Shown here: one piece after another, positions 7,475 to 13,651 of the stretch | Layout: each line of letters begins with the position of its first letter | Position numbering within the stretch: position 1 is the first letter of the stretch | Source of the DNA: Pseudomonadota bacterium | GTDB lineage: Bacteria; Pseudomonadota; Alphaproteobacteria; Reyranellales; Reyranellaceae | Assembly (NCBI GenBank): GCA_023436825.1 | Contig: JAEZHS010000640.1 | Span: forward strand, 1-13,651 | Length of the DNA: 13,651 nucleotides | Direction: 5' to 3' | Translations under genes and position numbers: made by a program | The notes under the pieces: model-generated | Databases searched by the model: none | The model's input: the letters and a program-made list of their open reading frames with translations, nothing else | Told to the model about the DNA's origin: nothing

Positions 7475-8101
7475 ATGGCGCGGGCAAAGACGGCAAAACC
7501 CTATCACCACGGCGAATTGCGCGAGGCGTTGGTCTCGGCTGGCCGCAAGCTGCTGGAAGAACGGGGAGTGCGCGGCTTCACCCTGCGGGAGTGCGCCCGG
7601 CGCGCGGCGGTGTCCCATGCCGCACCCGCCCATCACTTCGCTTCGATCGACGACCTCCTGGCTGAGATCGCAACCCGCGGCTATCACGAGCTCACGGCGG
7701 CGATGTCGGCTGAGGCGCGGCGGTCGGGCAGCGAGGCGGCGGCGCGCCTGGTCGGCCAGGGCGTGGGCTACATGGCCTTTGCCGCGGCCAATCCGGTGCT
7801 GTTCCAGCTCATGTTCAGCCGCGAAGCCAACCGCTTCGAGACGGCGGACCTGGCCGAGGCCGCCAAGTCGGCCTACCACCTGCACCGCGAGGCGGTCGAA
7901 GCGGTCATCCCCCAGGCTTCAGGCGAAGTGAAGGAGCGCATGGTCGACTTCGCCTGGGCGTCCGTGCACGGCTTCATCACGCTGGTCCTCGAAGGCCAGC
8001 TCGGCGAGAAGGATTCGCCGCGCGCGCTCAAGTCCCGCGGCTTGGCGACGCTGTCGGCGATGGTCGAGGCCGTCGTGCGAGCCGGCGGTGAGCCCCCCTA
8101 G
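7475..8101 (+). CDS. TetR/AcrR family regulator with WHG-type C-terminal domain
   Basis: The protein has 208 aa from the ATG at 7475, which has AAGGGA six bases upstream. A GTG at 7460 would add five residues but lacks a ribosome-binding site. The N-terminal TetR DNA-binding domain is clear: YHHGELREALVSAGRKLLEE leads into GVRGFTLRECARRAAVSHAA, ending in PAHHFASIDDLLAEIA. The C-terminal half has WASVHGFITLVLEGQL (161-176), the Trp-His-Gly signature of the WHG (TetR_C_33-type) ligand-binding domain. It is divergent from the SDR gene and most likely represses it, and perhaps itself, through the dyad at 7375-7395. The inducer is unknown. Its stop TAG shares the palindrome CTAG (8098-8101) with the stop of the convergent GNAT gene. 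Confidence 0.93.
   Translation: MARAKTAKPYHHGELREALVSAGRKLLEERGVRGFTLRECARRAAVSHAAPAHHFASIDDLLAEIATRGYHELTAAMSAEARRSGSEAAARLVGQGVGYMAFAAANPVLFQLMFSREANRFETADLAEAAKSAYHLHREAVEAVIPQASGEVKERMVDFAWASVHGFITLVLEGQLGEKDSPRALKSRGLATLSAMVEAVVRAGGEPP
8098..8101. other. CTAG palindrome shared as both stop codons of convergent genes
   Basis: The TetR gene ends in TAG at 8099-8101 on the plus strand, and the GNAT gene ends in TAG at 8100-8098 on the minus strand. A single CTAG serves both, leaving no room for a terminator between them. Transcripts from either side must run into the opposite gene. Confidence 0.85.
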
Positions 8102-8691
8102 GCCAGGTCGATACGGAACAGCAGCGCCTCGACGTCGCCGTAGGCCGGATCCTTGTGGAACCGCTTCACGAACACGCCGCCGTTGTTGGTGATGACCTTC
8201 TGTGACGGCACGTTGTCCGGGTCGGTGGTGAGCTCGACGTACTTGAGCCCTTCCTTGCGCGCTTCCGGCAGGAGCAGCGCCAGTGCTCGCGTGGCATAGC
8301 CGCGGCCGCGCTTCCACGGCACCACGGCATAGCCGATGTGCCCCAGGCAGTGCGGCGGCAGCTCCTCCGTGCCGGGCTGCCAGCGAATGCCGATCGAGCC
8401 GCAGAAGCCATCGTCCCATATCCAGCGGCGATAGCCAGGCAGGCGCGGCACCTGCGAGCCATCGGGCAGCGTAATCGGCCCGGCCCTGGCCTCCCGGTCG
8501 TCGAGCGAGGCCACGAAGCCTGTCGCGTCGGCGTCGATCTTGGCCAGTTCCTCGGCCGCAGCCGTCCCCAGCCGGATATTGTCCGGCGACCAGTCGCGCT
8601 TCAGGGCATCGACGTAGGCGTCGAGCTGCGCCAGGGAGGGGACAAGGAGCTGCAACGGACTATCCTCGGCAATCGCCGGCTGCTGTAGCAT
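8098..8691 (-). CDS. GNAT family N-acetyltransferase
   Basis: This 197-aa protein is from the ATG at 8689-8691. The GNAT core is visible as CLGHIGYAVVPWKRGRGYATRALALLLPEA (115-144), with the RGRGYA acetyl-CoA loop at 128-133. It is followed by YVELTTDPDNVPSQKVITNNGG (151-172), the conserved Asp-Asn-xx-Ser segment that leads into the last helix. The N-terminal part, LVPSLAQLDAYVDALKRDWSPDNIR, is typical of a common uncharacterised GNAT subgroup; the substrate is unknown. The start is uncertain. The ATG has no Shine-Dalgarno, whereas a TTG at 8653-8655 has GAGG eight bases upstream and would begin closer to the family alignment. The open frame to 8772 overlaps the HAD gene and is not believed. 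It is convergent with TetR (4-base overlap) and divergent from HAD. Confidence 0.88.
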   Translation of the reverse strand: MLQQPAIAEDSPLQLLVPSLAQLDAYVDALKRDWSPDNIRLGTAAAEELAKIDADATGFVASLDDREARAGPITLPDGSQVPRLPGYRRWIWDDGFCGSIGIRWQPGTEELPPHCLGHIGYAVVPWKRGRGYATRALALLLPEARKEGLKYVELTTDPDNVPSQKVITNNGGVFVKRFHKDPAYGDVEALLFRIDLA

Positions 8692-8699
8692 GCCGGCCC

Positions 8700-9317
8700 A
8701 TGAGTTCCAGCCCCGTCCTCGTCCTCGATATCGACGGCGTCGTCTCGCTCGCCCAGCCGGGCTCGCCGTCACCCTGGTACGCCAGCCTGAAAGCCGACTG
8801 GGGTTTTGACCAAGACGAGATGGCGCGCGATTTCTTCCGCCGAGACTTCCACGAGGTGCTGCAAGGCCGGGTCGACCTTCACGTCGCCCTGCACGGCTGG
8901 CTCGAGACCAAAGGCATGGCCGACCGGCTGGAGGAGTTCATAGGCTACTGGTTCGCCAAGGACGCCGTGATCGACCGCGAGGTCCTGGCCATGGCCGACG
9001 CCTGGCGGCAGCGCACCGGCGGCCGATGCTTCACCGCCTCGAACCAGGAGCACCATCGCATCGCCTACCTGCGGGATCAGGCTGGGCTCGCACCGCATTT
9101 CGACGAGATTATCTATTCGGCCGCCCTCGGCGTCTGCAAGCCCGAGCGCGTGTTCTTCACCAATGCCCAGGCGCGCATGGGTGTGACGGCAGCGCAGTCG
9201 ATCCTGTTCGTCGACGATGCCGCGGCCAACGTCGACGGCGCGCGCGCCTGCGGCTGGCGGGCGATGCTCTATCGCGGACCGGAGAGCCTCAGGCAGGCGC
9301 TGGAGAGCTGGGGGTAA
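8700..9317 (+). CDS. HAD family hydrolase
   Basis: This 205-aa haloacid-dehalogenase superfamily protein has all four motifs. Motif I is VLVLDIDGVV (Asp10 nucleophile, Asp12 acid/base), motif II is FTASNQ (Thr112/Ser114), motif III is Lys147 in GVCKPE, and motif IV is ILFVDDAAANV (Asp172 and Asp173 bind magnesium). The insert between motifs I and II is a small helical cap, as in the YihX/epoxide-hydrolase-like HAD-IA group. These enzymes usually hydrolyse small phosphate esters; the substrate is unknown. The ATG at 8700 gives a perfect N-terminus for motif I, but no Shine-Dalgarno precedes it, so leaderless translation is possible. Only 8 bases separate its start from the first ATG of the divergent GNAT gene. 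It converges on the membrane-protein gene across a repeat at 9325-9416. Confidence 0.92.
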   Translation: MSSSPVLVLDIDGVVSLAQPGSPSPWYASLKADWGFDQDEMARDFFRRDFHEVLQGRVDLHVALHGWLETKGMADRLEEFIGYWFAKDAVIDREVLAMADAWRQRTGGRCFTASNQEHHRIAYLRDQAGLAPHFDEIIYSAALGVCKPERVFFTNAQARMGVTAAQSILFVDDAAANVDGARACGWRAMLYRGPESLRQALESWG

Positions 9318-9324
9318 AACGCTC

Positions 9325-9416
9325 CTGTCATCCCGAGCGTAGCGAGGGAGCTTTCTTGGGGCCTGAAAGGCCCCTCGCTTCGGTTAGCGCGGGGTAATCC
9401 CCGCGCCGGGTGACAG
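9325..9416. repeat. Multi-hairpin intergenic palindromic element
   Basis: An outer stem pairs CTGTCA plus CCCG (9325-9335, one bulged base) with CGGGTGACAG (9407-9416). Inside it are AGCGAGGG (9341-9348) with CCCTCGCT (9372-9379), the hairpin GGGGCC-TGAAA-GGCCCC (9358-9374), and the perfect 8-bp hairpin GCGCGGGG-TAAT-CCCCGCGC (9387-9406). The second and third alternatives overlap at 9372-9374. The start TGTCATCCCGAGCG resembles short repeats scattered in many high-GC genomes. It fills the whole gap between two convergent genes and may act as a two-way terminator, though no T-run is present. Confidence 0.7.
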
Positions 9417-10082
9417 TTAGCGTCTTAGCTTCGCCCAGATGATCGCGTGCAGGACCATCCACATCGGCACCAGCACCGTGGGCACGAACGACAGAGGCAG
9501 CCGCGTCATCGCCTCGGAGCCCGGATCGGGGAAGACCTGCAGCAGCGACCCCGGCGCTGACATCACGCCGAGCACGATCGCGACCACCAGGTCGAGCATG
9601 CCGAAGGCGTTCCAGAGATGCAGCACGGTCCTGTTCTTCGCCGGATCGCGGGCGAGCCGGATCAGCGGCAGCGCCACGACGCCGCTGATGATGTCGCCCC
9701 ATCCGGCCGAGTGAGGGAACGGGCCGGACATCCGGCCTTCGGCCGCCACCAGCAGGAACAGGACGGCGAAGACGCGACCGACATTCATCCCGACCAGCAA
9801 TGGCAACGGCAGGCCGAGCATCGCTGCGCGCGCCTTGGGCCAGGCAGTGGCGGCGGCGGCGGCGATGAGCGGCGCTGCCACGAAGAGTCCCATGACGGGG
9901 AAGGGCCTCGCCGTCGCGGCCCAGCCGGCTGCGCTGCCGGCCGTGGCGATGCCGACCCACAGGCCGAGCAGGGCCGCCATTATGAGCTTGGCCTGGCGCG
10001 ACACGTCGAGAAAGGAGAGCAGGGTGCCGATGATGAAGATGGTCAGCGCAACGGTGGCTATGGTTCCCAGGAAGTCGAGCAT
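9417..10082 (-). CDS. Uncharacterised multi-pass membrane protein
   Basis: This 221-aa, very hydrophobic protein has about six to seven membrane helices: near residues 5-26, 31-52, 62-82, 88-114, 128-145, 157-178 and 195-217. It carries the conserved-looking blocks GMNVGRVFAVLFLL, AGWGDIISGVVALPL, LWNAFGMLDLVVAIVLG, MSAPGS and LPLSFVPTVLVPMWMVLH. I have seen this pattern in hypothetical inner-membrane proteins, but I can assign no function. The ATG at 10080-10082 has GGAGG seven bases upstream; the longer open frame runs into the TetR gene and is rejected. It is divergent from a TetR gene with a 13-bp palindrome between them, so that regulator probably controls it. Nothing suggests an active site. 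Confidence 0.85.
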   Translation of the reverse strand: MLDFLGTIATVALTIFIIGTLLSFLDVSRQAKLIMAALLGLWVGIATAGSAAGWAATARPFPVMGLFVAAPLIAAAAATAWPKARAAMLGLPLPLLVGMNVGRVFAVLFLLVAAEGRMSGPFPHSAGWGDIISGVVALPLIRLARDPAKNRTVLHLWNAFGMLDLVVAIVLGVMSAPGSLLQVFPDPGSEAMTRLPLSFVPTVLVPMWMVLHAIIWAKLRR

Positions 10083-10127
10083 GCGAAGTCCTCCGGTCGG
10101 GTTGCCGAAGGGTCGTGTCTTGCTGAA

Positions 10128-10140
10128 GATGTTCAACATC
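10128..10140. promoter_or_regulatory. Candidate TetR operator: perfect 13-bp palindrome
   Basis: GATGTT-C-AACATC is a perfect palindrome with one central base. It is nested with a second dyad, AAGATG (10126-10131) and CATCTT (10140-10145). It lies in the 75-base spacer between the membrane-protein gene and the TetR gene, 18 bases before the TetR ATG. It is a typical size for a TetR operator and well placed for autoregulation and control of the divergent gene. Binding is inferred; I see no convincing -35/-10 pair in either direction. Confidence 0.6.
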
Positions 10141-10157
10141 ATCTTATGGAGGGCGCC

Positions 10158-10739
10158 ATGCCGTATTCGGCGACGCACAAGCTGCAGACGCGCCAACGCA
10201 TCCTCGAGAGCGCGCGCCGCCTGTTCAACAGCAAGGGCTTCGACGCCGTCTCGATCGGCGAAGTGATGGAGAATGCCGGCCTGACGCACGGCGGCTTCTA
10301 TCGGCATTTCAAAGACAAGGACGAGCTCTATGCCGAGGCCGTGCGCTGGTTCCTGTGCGAGGAGGCGCCCAAGCCGTGGCGGGGGCCGCGACGCAAGGCG
10401 CACAAGCTGCGCGCAGCGCGGATCGTCGACGCCTATTTCTCGCTCGATCACTTCGATGATCGGGAGAGCTGCTGTCCCCTGATCGCGCTGCCGTCCGACA
10501 CCGCCCGCCGTGGCGACGGTGCAAAGGCGGCGTACCAGGATGTATTGCAGAAGCTCCTCGCGCTGCTTCAGGCAGACCTGCGCGGTCCGGCGGCGCGCGA
10601 GCGCGCTATGGCGCTGGCCGCCTTGTGCATCGGCGGCCTGGCCGCGGCGCGCGGGGTGACCGACCCCGGCCTGGCGGACGAGCTGCGCCGGGCCGCCTAC
10701 CGGCAGGCGCAAACTATGCTAAAAGCCCGAGCATGCTGA
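10158..10739 (+). CDS. TetR/AcrR family transcriptional regulator
   Basis: The protein has 193 aa from the ATG at 10158, which has GGAGG five bases upstream. An ATG at 10146 would add four residues but overlaps that site. The N-terminal helix-turn-helix domain is LQTRQRILESARRLFNSKGFD followed by VSIGEVMENAGLTHGGFYRHFKDKDELYAEAV (31-62), where the TxGxFYxHF recognition helix is textbook. The ligand domain has ESCCPLIALPSDTAR (103-117), the CPL block common in a subgroup related to AcrR/NemR-like sensors. Cys105 and Cys106 are adjacent and could sense an electrophile, but that is speculative. It is divergent from the membrane protein and its 3' end overlaps the cupin gene by 7 bases, so it heads a transcript that includes its neighbours. 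The palindrome at 10128-10140 is the likely operator. Confidence 0.93.
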   Translation: MPYSATHKLQTRQRILESARRLFNSKGFDAVSIGEVMENAGLTHGGFYRHFKDKDELYAEAVRWFLCEEAPKPWRGPRRKAHKLRAARIVDAYFSLDHFDDRESCCPLIALPSDTARRGDGAKAAYQDVLQKLLALLQADLRGPAARERAMALAALCIGGLAAARGVTDPGLADELRRAAYRQAQTMLKARAC

Positions 10740-11062
10740 TGTTCGACATACCGTTCGGCACGACCGACTGGGAAGGCGTGGAGCGCACCGAGCATGCCGG
10801 CGAGACCGGCAAGGCCTACTGGCGCACGCGCACCTTCAACAACATCCGGGTACGCATGGTGGAATACACCCCGGGCTATCTTGCCGACCATTGGTGCCAG
10901 AAGGGCCATGTGCTGCTGGTGCTGGACGGCGAATTGCACACCGAGCTTGCGGACGGCCGCACCGTGATCCTGAAGAAGGGCCAGAGCTACCAGGTCGCCG
11001 ACGGCGATCTCGCCCATCGCTCGCGCACCGAACACGGCGCCCAACTCTTCATCGTGGACTGA
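10733..11062 (+). CDS. DHCW motif cupin fold protein
   Basis: This 109-aa protein is a small single-domain cupin. The block GYLADHWCQKGHVLLVLDGELHTEL (48-72) holds the Asp-His-Trp-Cys motif at 52-55 that names the family, followed by His59. The second half, GQSYQVADGDLAHRSRTEHGAQLFIVD (83-109), gives the closing cupin strands with His95 and His101. Metal binding is plausible, but the reaction is not known. Two starts are possible: ATG at 10733 (7-base overlap with the TetR end) and ATG at 10739 (TGATG overlap). Neither has a good Shine-Dalgarno, so translation is probably coupled to the TetR gene. The next gene starts one base after the stop. The tight packing suggests it works with the regulator's ligand or the following dehydrogenase. 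Confidence 0.9.
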   Translation: MLMFDIPFGTTDWEGVERTEHAGETGKAYWRTRTFNNIRVRMVEYTPGYLADHWCQKGHVLLVLDGELHTELADGRTVILKKGQSYQVADGDLAHRSRTEHGAQLFIVD

Positions 11063-11063
11063 C

Positions 11064-11947
11064 ATGACGGACAAGATCGGATTCATCGGCGTCGGCACCA
11101 TGGGCGAGCCGATGTGCAGAAACCTCGCCCGCAAGAGCGGCCTGGAAGTGCTGGCCGCCGACCGCGACGAGGCGCCCCTGAAGCGCCTGGCCGGCGACGG
11201 CGTCAAAAGCGCCTCGCTCGACGAGATCGCGGCCGAATGCCGGACCATCATGCTCTCGCTGCCGGGCGGCAAGGAAGTCGAGCAGGTCTGCCTGGGCGAG
11301 GGCGGTCTGGTCTCCAAAGCCAAGCTCGGCTGGACGGTATCGATCTCAGCACCTCGCCGGTGACCCTGGCGCGTCGGCTCTATGCCGAGTTCGAGGGCTG
11401 CGCCTCGGCGTTCGCTGACGCGCCGGTGGCGCGCACGCGCCAGGCGGCGATCGACGGCACGCTGTCGATCATGGTCGGCGGCACCGAGCACTGCTTCCAG
11501 CGGATCGAACCGCTGCTCCGCTGCATGGCGAGCGAGGTGACCTATTGCGGTGACGCCGGCAGCGGCCAGGCGGTCAAGATCCTGAACAACATGATCCTGT
11601 TCCAGACCGGCGTGGCGCTCGCCGAGGCGCTCGCCATCGCGCGCGCCCATGGCGTCGATGGCAAGGTGCTATTCGAGACCCTGACCAAGGGCTCGGCCGA
11701 TTCCTTCGCGCTGCGCAACCACGGCACGAAGGCCATGCTGCCCGGCGTCTTCCCCGAGCGCGCCTTCTCGGTCGAGTACGCGCTGAAGGACCTGTCCTAT
11801 GCCATGCAGATGGCCGAGGAGCGCGGCGTGCCCGCCCTCGGTGCCGACGTCGTTCGCGAGCTGATGGAACGCGCCATCGAGCTCGGCCACGGCAAGGAAT
11901 ACTGGCCGGTGATCCTGAAGGCGATCGAGGACGCGACGAAGAAGTAG
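11064..11947 (+). pseudogene. 3-hydroxyisobutyrate dehydrogenase-like NAD(P)-dependent oxidoreductase, frameshifted
   Basis: Two adjacent frames together make one complete beta-hydroxyacid dehydrogenase of about 294 aa. The first frame (11064-11363) has the Rossmann loop KIGFIGVGTMGEPM and LSLPGGKEVE, then runs off into a short unrelated tail (SISAPRR). The second frame, from about 11339 to 11947, resumes exactly where expected with DLSTSPVTLARRL. It goes on to GSGQAVKILNNM, where the Lys is the expected catalytic residue, and ends EDATKK. One missing base between 11338 and 11339 (TGGACGGT^ATCGAT) would restore WTV-I-DLSTSP. There is no slippery heptamer, so this is a recent mutation or a sequencing error. 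The intact enzyme would oxidise a 3-hydroxy acid with NAD(P)+. The start lies one base after the cupin stop, so it is in the TetR-headed operon. Confidence 0.88.
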
Positions 11948-11961
11948 CAAGGGTGTTCATG

Positions 11962-12031
11962 CTCTTCCGGACCGCGAGCCTCCGGCTCGCTCATGCTCCT
12001 GAGCGCGCAGGGTGCGCGCGGTCCGGAAGAG
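11962..12031. repeat. Complete dispersed palindromic repeat with two internal hairpins
   Basis: The outer arms CTCTTCCGGACCGCG (11962-11976) and CGCGGTCCGGAAGAG (12017-12031) are perfect 15-base reverse complements. Inside are GCGAGCC-TCC-GGCTCGC (11974-11990) and GCGCGC-AGGGT-GCGCGC (12003-12019). The inner hairpins share 3 bases with each outer arm, so the element can fold as one long stem or as two hairpins. It occupies most of the 121-base gap between the dehydrogenase and M81 genes. Related arms appear at 12-25 and 13601-13615. Confidence 0.8.
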
Positions 12032-12068
12032 AAGAGCGCGCTCCGAATTGAAGGGGGAGAACGGATTC

Positions 12069-13595
12069 ATGGCGCGAATTGCCGTAGGTGGCTTTCAGCA
12101 CGAGACCAATACCTTCGCGCCGCAGCAGGCGACCTGGGACGAGTTCGTGCGCGCCGACGCCTGGCCGCCGCTGCTACGCGGCCCGGAAATGATCCCGGGC
12201 GTCGAGGGCTTCAACATCCCGATCGCGGGCGCCGTGAAGCGCCTGGCCGAACTCGGCCATGAGGTCGTGCCGCTCGCCTGGGCGGCGGCGGCGCCGGCCT
12301 CCTACGTCACCGAGGATGCCTACGAGAAGATGTGGGCGTTGTTCAACGAGGACATCCGCAAGCTCGGGCCGTTCGACGCCATCTACCTCGACCTGCACGG
12401 CGCCATGGTGGCGGAGAACACCGAGGACGGCGAAGGCGAGCTTCTAAAGCGTATCCGCACGATCGTCGGCGGCGCCATGCCGATCGTGGCGAGCCTCGAC
12501 TACCACGCCAACCTCACGCCCGAGATGGCGAGCCTCGCCACCGCCCTGGTCGGCTATCGCACCTATCCGCACATCGACATGGCCGTGACCGGCAAGCGAG
12601 CCGCCGAGCTTCTGGACCGCCTGCTCAAGGAGAAGCGGCCAGTCTATCGCGCCTACCGCCAGCTCGATTTCCTGATCCCGCTGGTCTGGCAGTGCACCTT
12701 CATCGAGCCGGCCAAGGGCATCTTCGATCTGGTGGGCGAGCTCGAGGCCGGCGAGAAGAGCCACAACCAGGGCATCGTCAGCGTCACCCACACGCCGGGC
12801 TTCCCGCCGGCCGACATCGCCCAGTGCGGCCCGGCGCTGGTTGTCTACGGCCACGACAAGGAAGCGGTCGAAGCGGCGGCCGACAAGCTCGCCCAGACGG
12901 TGAAGGCGCAGGAACGGGCCTTCGACGGCGAGCTCCTGGACCCAGACGCCGCGGCGTTACGGGCCATCGAGCTTGCGAAGAGCGCGAAGAAGCCGATCGT
13001 GCTGGCCGACGTGCAGGACAATCCCGGCGCTGGCGGCACCTCCGACACCGTCGGGCTGCTGGCCGCCCTGATGCGGCACAAGGCCAAGGGCGCGGTGATC
13101 GGCATGATCGTCGACGAGGAGGCCGCGAAGGAGGCCGTCGCCACGGGTGAGGGCAAGATCATGCATCGCGGCATCGGCGCCGTCGTCGGCTATGCCGGCG
13201 AGAAGCCGGTCGTGGCCGACTGGCGCGTGGTCAAGGTCGGCGACGGCAAGTTCATCGGCACCGGGCCGTTCTACGGCGGCGCCAGGTTCCAGATCGGGCC
13301 GATGGCGCTGGTGACCGACGAGGCGAGCGGCGTGTCGGCGGTGCTTGCCAGCAAGCGCATCCAGGCCGCCGACCAGGAGATGTTCCGCCACGTCGGCGTG
13401 GAGCCCGCGAAGGTGCCGATCCTCGGCCTGAAGTCGACTGTCCATTTCCGCGCCGACTTCCAGCCCATCGCCGAGACGATCCTGGTGGTGCAGTCGCCGG
13501 GTGCACACATCACCGATCCGCTCGAGATGCCCTACAAGCACCTGCGCAAGGGCATCAAGCTCAAGCCCATGGGACCGGTGTGGAACGGGTCTTAG
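12069..13595 (+). CDS. M81 family metallopeptidase (MlrC-like)
   Basis: This 508-aa protein has the two-domain architecture of MlrC. The N-terminal M81/DUF1485 domain starts ARIAVGGFQHETNTF with His11. It continues with AIYLDLHGAMVAENTEDGEGELL (104-126), holding Asp108 and His110, and SLDYHANLTPEM (142-153), holding Asp144 and His146; these are the likely zinc ligands. YRTYPHIDM follows at 163-171. The C-terminal MlrC domain has VLADVQDNPGAGGTSDTVGLL and GPFYGGARFQIGPMALV. The namesake hydrolyses linearised microcystin, but most homologues sit in organisms without that pathway and their substrate is unknown. The ATG at 12069 has GGGGGAG about nine bases upstream. It follows the broken dehydrogenase across a palindromic repeat, so it may be in the same transcript or have its own promoter. 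Confidence 0.94.
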   Translation: MARIAVGGFQHETNTFAPQQATWDEFVRADAWPPLLRGPEMIPGVEGFNIPIAGAVKRLAELGHEVVPLAWAAAAPASYVTEDAYEKMWALFNEDIRKLGPFDAIYLDLHGAMVAENTEDGEGELLKRIRTIVGGAMPIVASLDYHANLTPEMASLATALVGYRTYPHIDMAVTGKRAAELLDRLLKEKRPVYRAYRQLDFLIPLVWQCTFIEPAKGIFDLVGELEAGEKSHNQGIVSVTHTPGFPPADIAQCGPALVVYGHDKEAVEAAADKLAQTVKAQERAFDGELLDPDAAALRAIELAKSAKKPIVLADVQDNPGAGGTSDTVGLLAALMRHKAKGAVIGMIVDEEAAKEAVATGEGKIMHRGIGAVVGYAGEKPVVADWRVVKVGDGKFIGTGPFYGGARFQIGPMALVTDEASGVSAVLASKRIQAADQEMFRHVGVEPAKVPILGLKSTVHFRADFQPIAETILVVQSPGAHITDPLEMPYKHLRKGIKLKPMGPVWNGS

Positions 13596-13600
13596 TCTTT

Positions 13601-13629
13601 CTCTTCCGGACCGCGCGCATCCAGCGCGC
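13601..13629. repeat. Dispersed palindromic repeat, left half (cut by window end)
   Basis: CTCTTCCGGACCGCG (13601-13615) is identical to the left arm at 11962-11976. It is followed by the hairpin GCGCGC-ATCCA-GCGCGC (13613-13629), the same position and style as the first inner hairpin of the complete copy but with different stem bases. The right arm would lie beyond the window. It starts 6 bases after the M81 stop codon. Confidence 0.7.
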
Positions 13630-13651
13630 CACAAGACAATGACCGCGCTGG

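Noticed and set aside
9618..10157. A 180-residue upstream extension of the second TetR protein
   Set aside because: It is antisense to the membrane-protein gene; the TetR domain starts naturally at 10158 behind a good Shine-Dalgarno.
11331..11345. Programmed frameshift in the hydroxyacid dehydrogenase
   Set aside because: No slippery heptamer, stimulatory hairpin or in-frame rare stop context is seen; a simple one-base loss explains the data.

Overview
This window is about 13.7 kb of GC-rich, gene-dense bacterial chromosome. The gene set is acyl-CoA dehydrogenase, LysR and TetR regulators, a LysE-type exporter, GNAT enzymes, a DHCW cupin and an M81/MlrC protein. Together with the composition this suggests a metabolically versatile soil or freshwater alphaproteobacterium. 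That placement is inference: no rRNA or other marker gene is present. There are no tRNAs, rRNAs, CRISPR arrays, transposases, phage genes or integration sites, and no gene-free stretch reaches 300 bases.

Layout. (1) 1-1691, minus strand: an acyl-CoA dehydrogenase followed by a small VOC/glyoxalase-fold protein. The VOC ribosome-binding site is buried in a perfect 10-bp hairpin. (2) 1770-5209, plus strand: a LysR regulator divergent from the dehydrogenase, then a prolyl-oligopeptidase-family serine peptidase (S9) and an unrecognised 138-aa protein. (3) 5204-7364, minus strand: an SDR oxidoreductase with a Tat-like signal, a LysE/RhtB exporter and a GNAT resembling aminoglycoside 6'-N-acetyltransferases. 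The last two overlap as TGATG. (4) 7475-8101, plus strand: a TetR regulator with a WHG-type C-terminal domain, divergent from the SDR. The shared spacer holds a good promoter for the SDR and a perfect TATCTTG-N7-CAAGATA dyad. (5) 8098-8691 minus and 8700-9317 plus: a second GNAT and a HAD hydrolase, divergent and almost touching. (6) 9325-9416: a multi-hairpin intergenic repeat between convergent genes. (7) 9417-10082 minus and 10158-13595 plus: a multi-pass membrane protein divergent from a TetR regulator, with a perfect 13-bp palindrome between them. The TetR gene overlaps a DHCW cupin, which is followed 1 base later by a 3-hydroxyisobutyrate-dehydrogenase-like gene broken by an apparent one-base deletion. 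After a palindromic repeat comes an M81 (MlrC) metallopeptidase-family gene.

Two regulator-plus-target arrangements stand out: TetR with the SDR, and TetR with the membrane protein, cupin, dehydrogenase and perhaps M81. In both the operator-like dyad can be read directly. A repeat family built on the inverted arms CTCTTCCGGACCGCG / CGCGGTCCGGAAGAG occurs at three places, at both window edges and at 11962-12031. I found no clear new defence, secretion or biosynthetic system. The observations most worth a second look are the SD-sequestering hairpin, the dispersed repeat, the Tat-type SDR and the frameshifted dehydrogenase.
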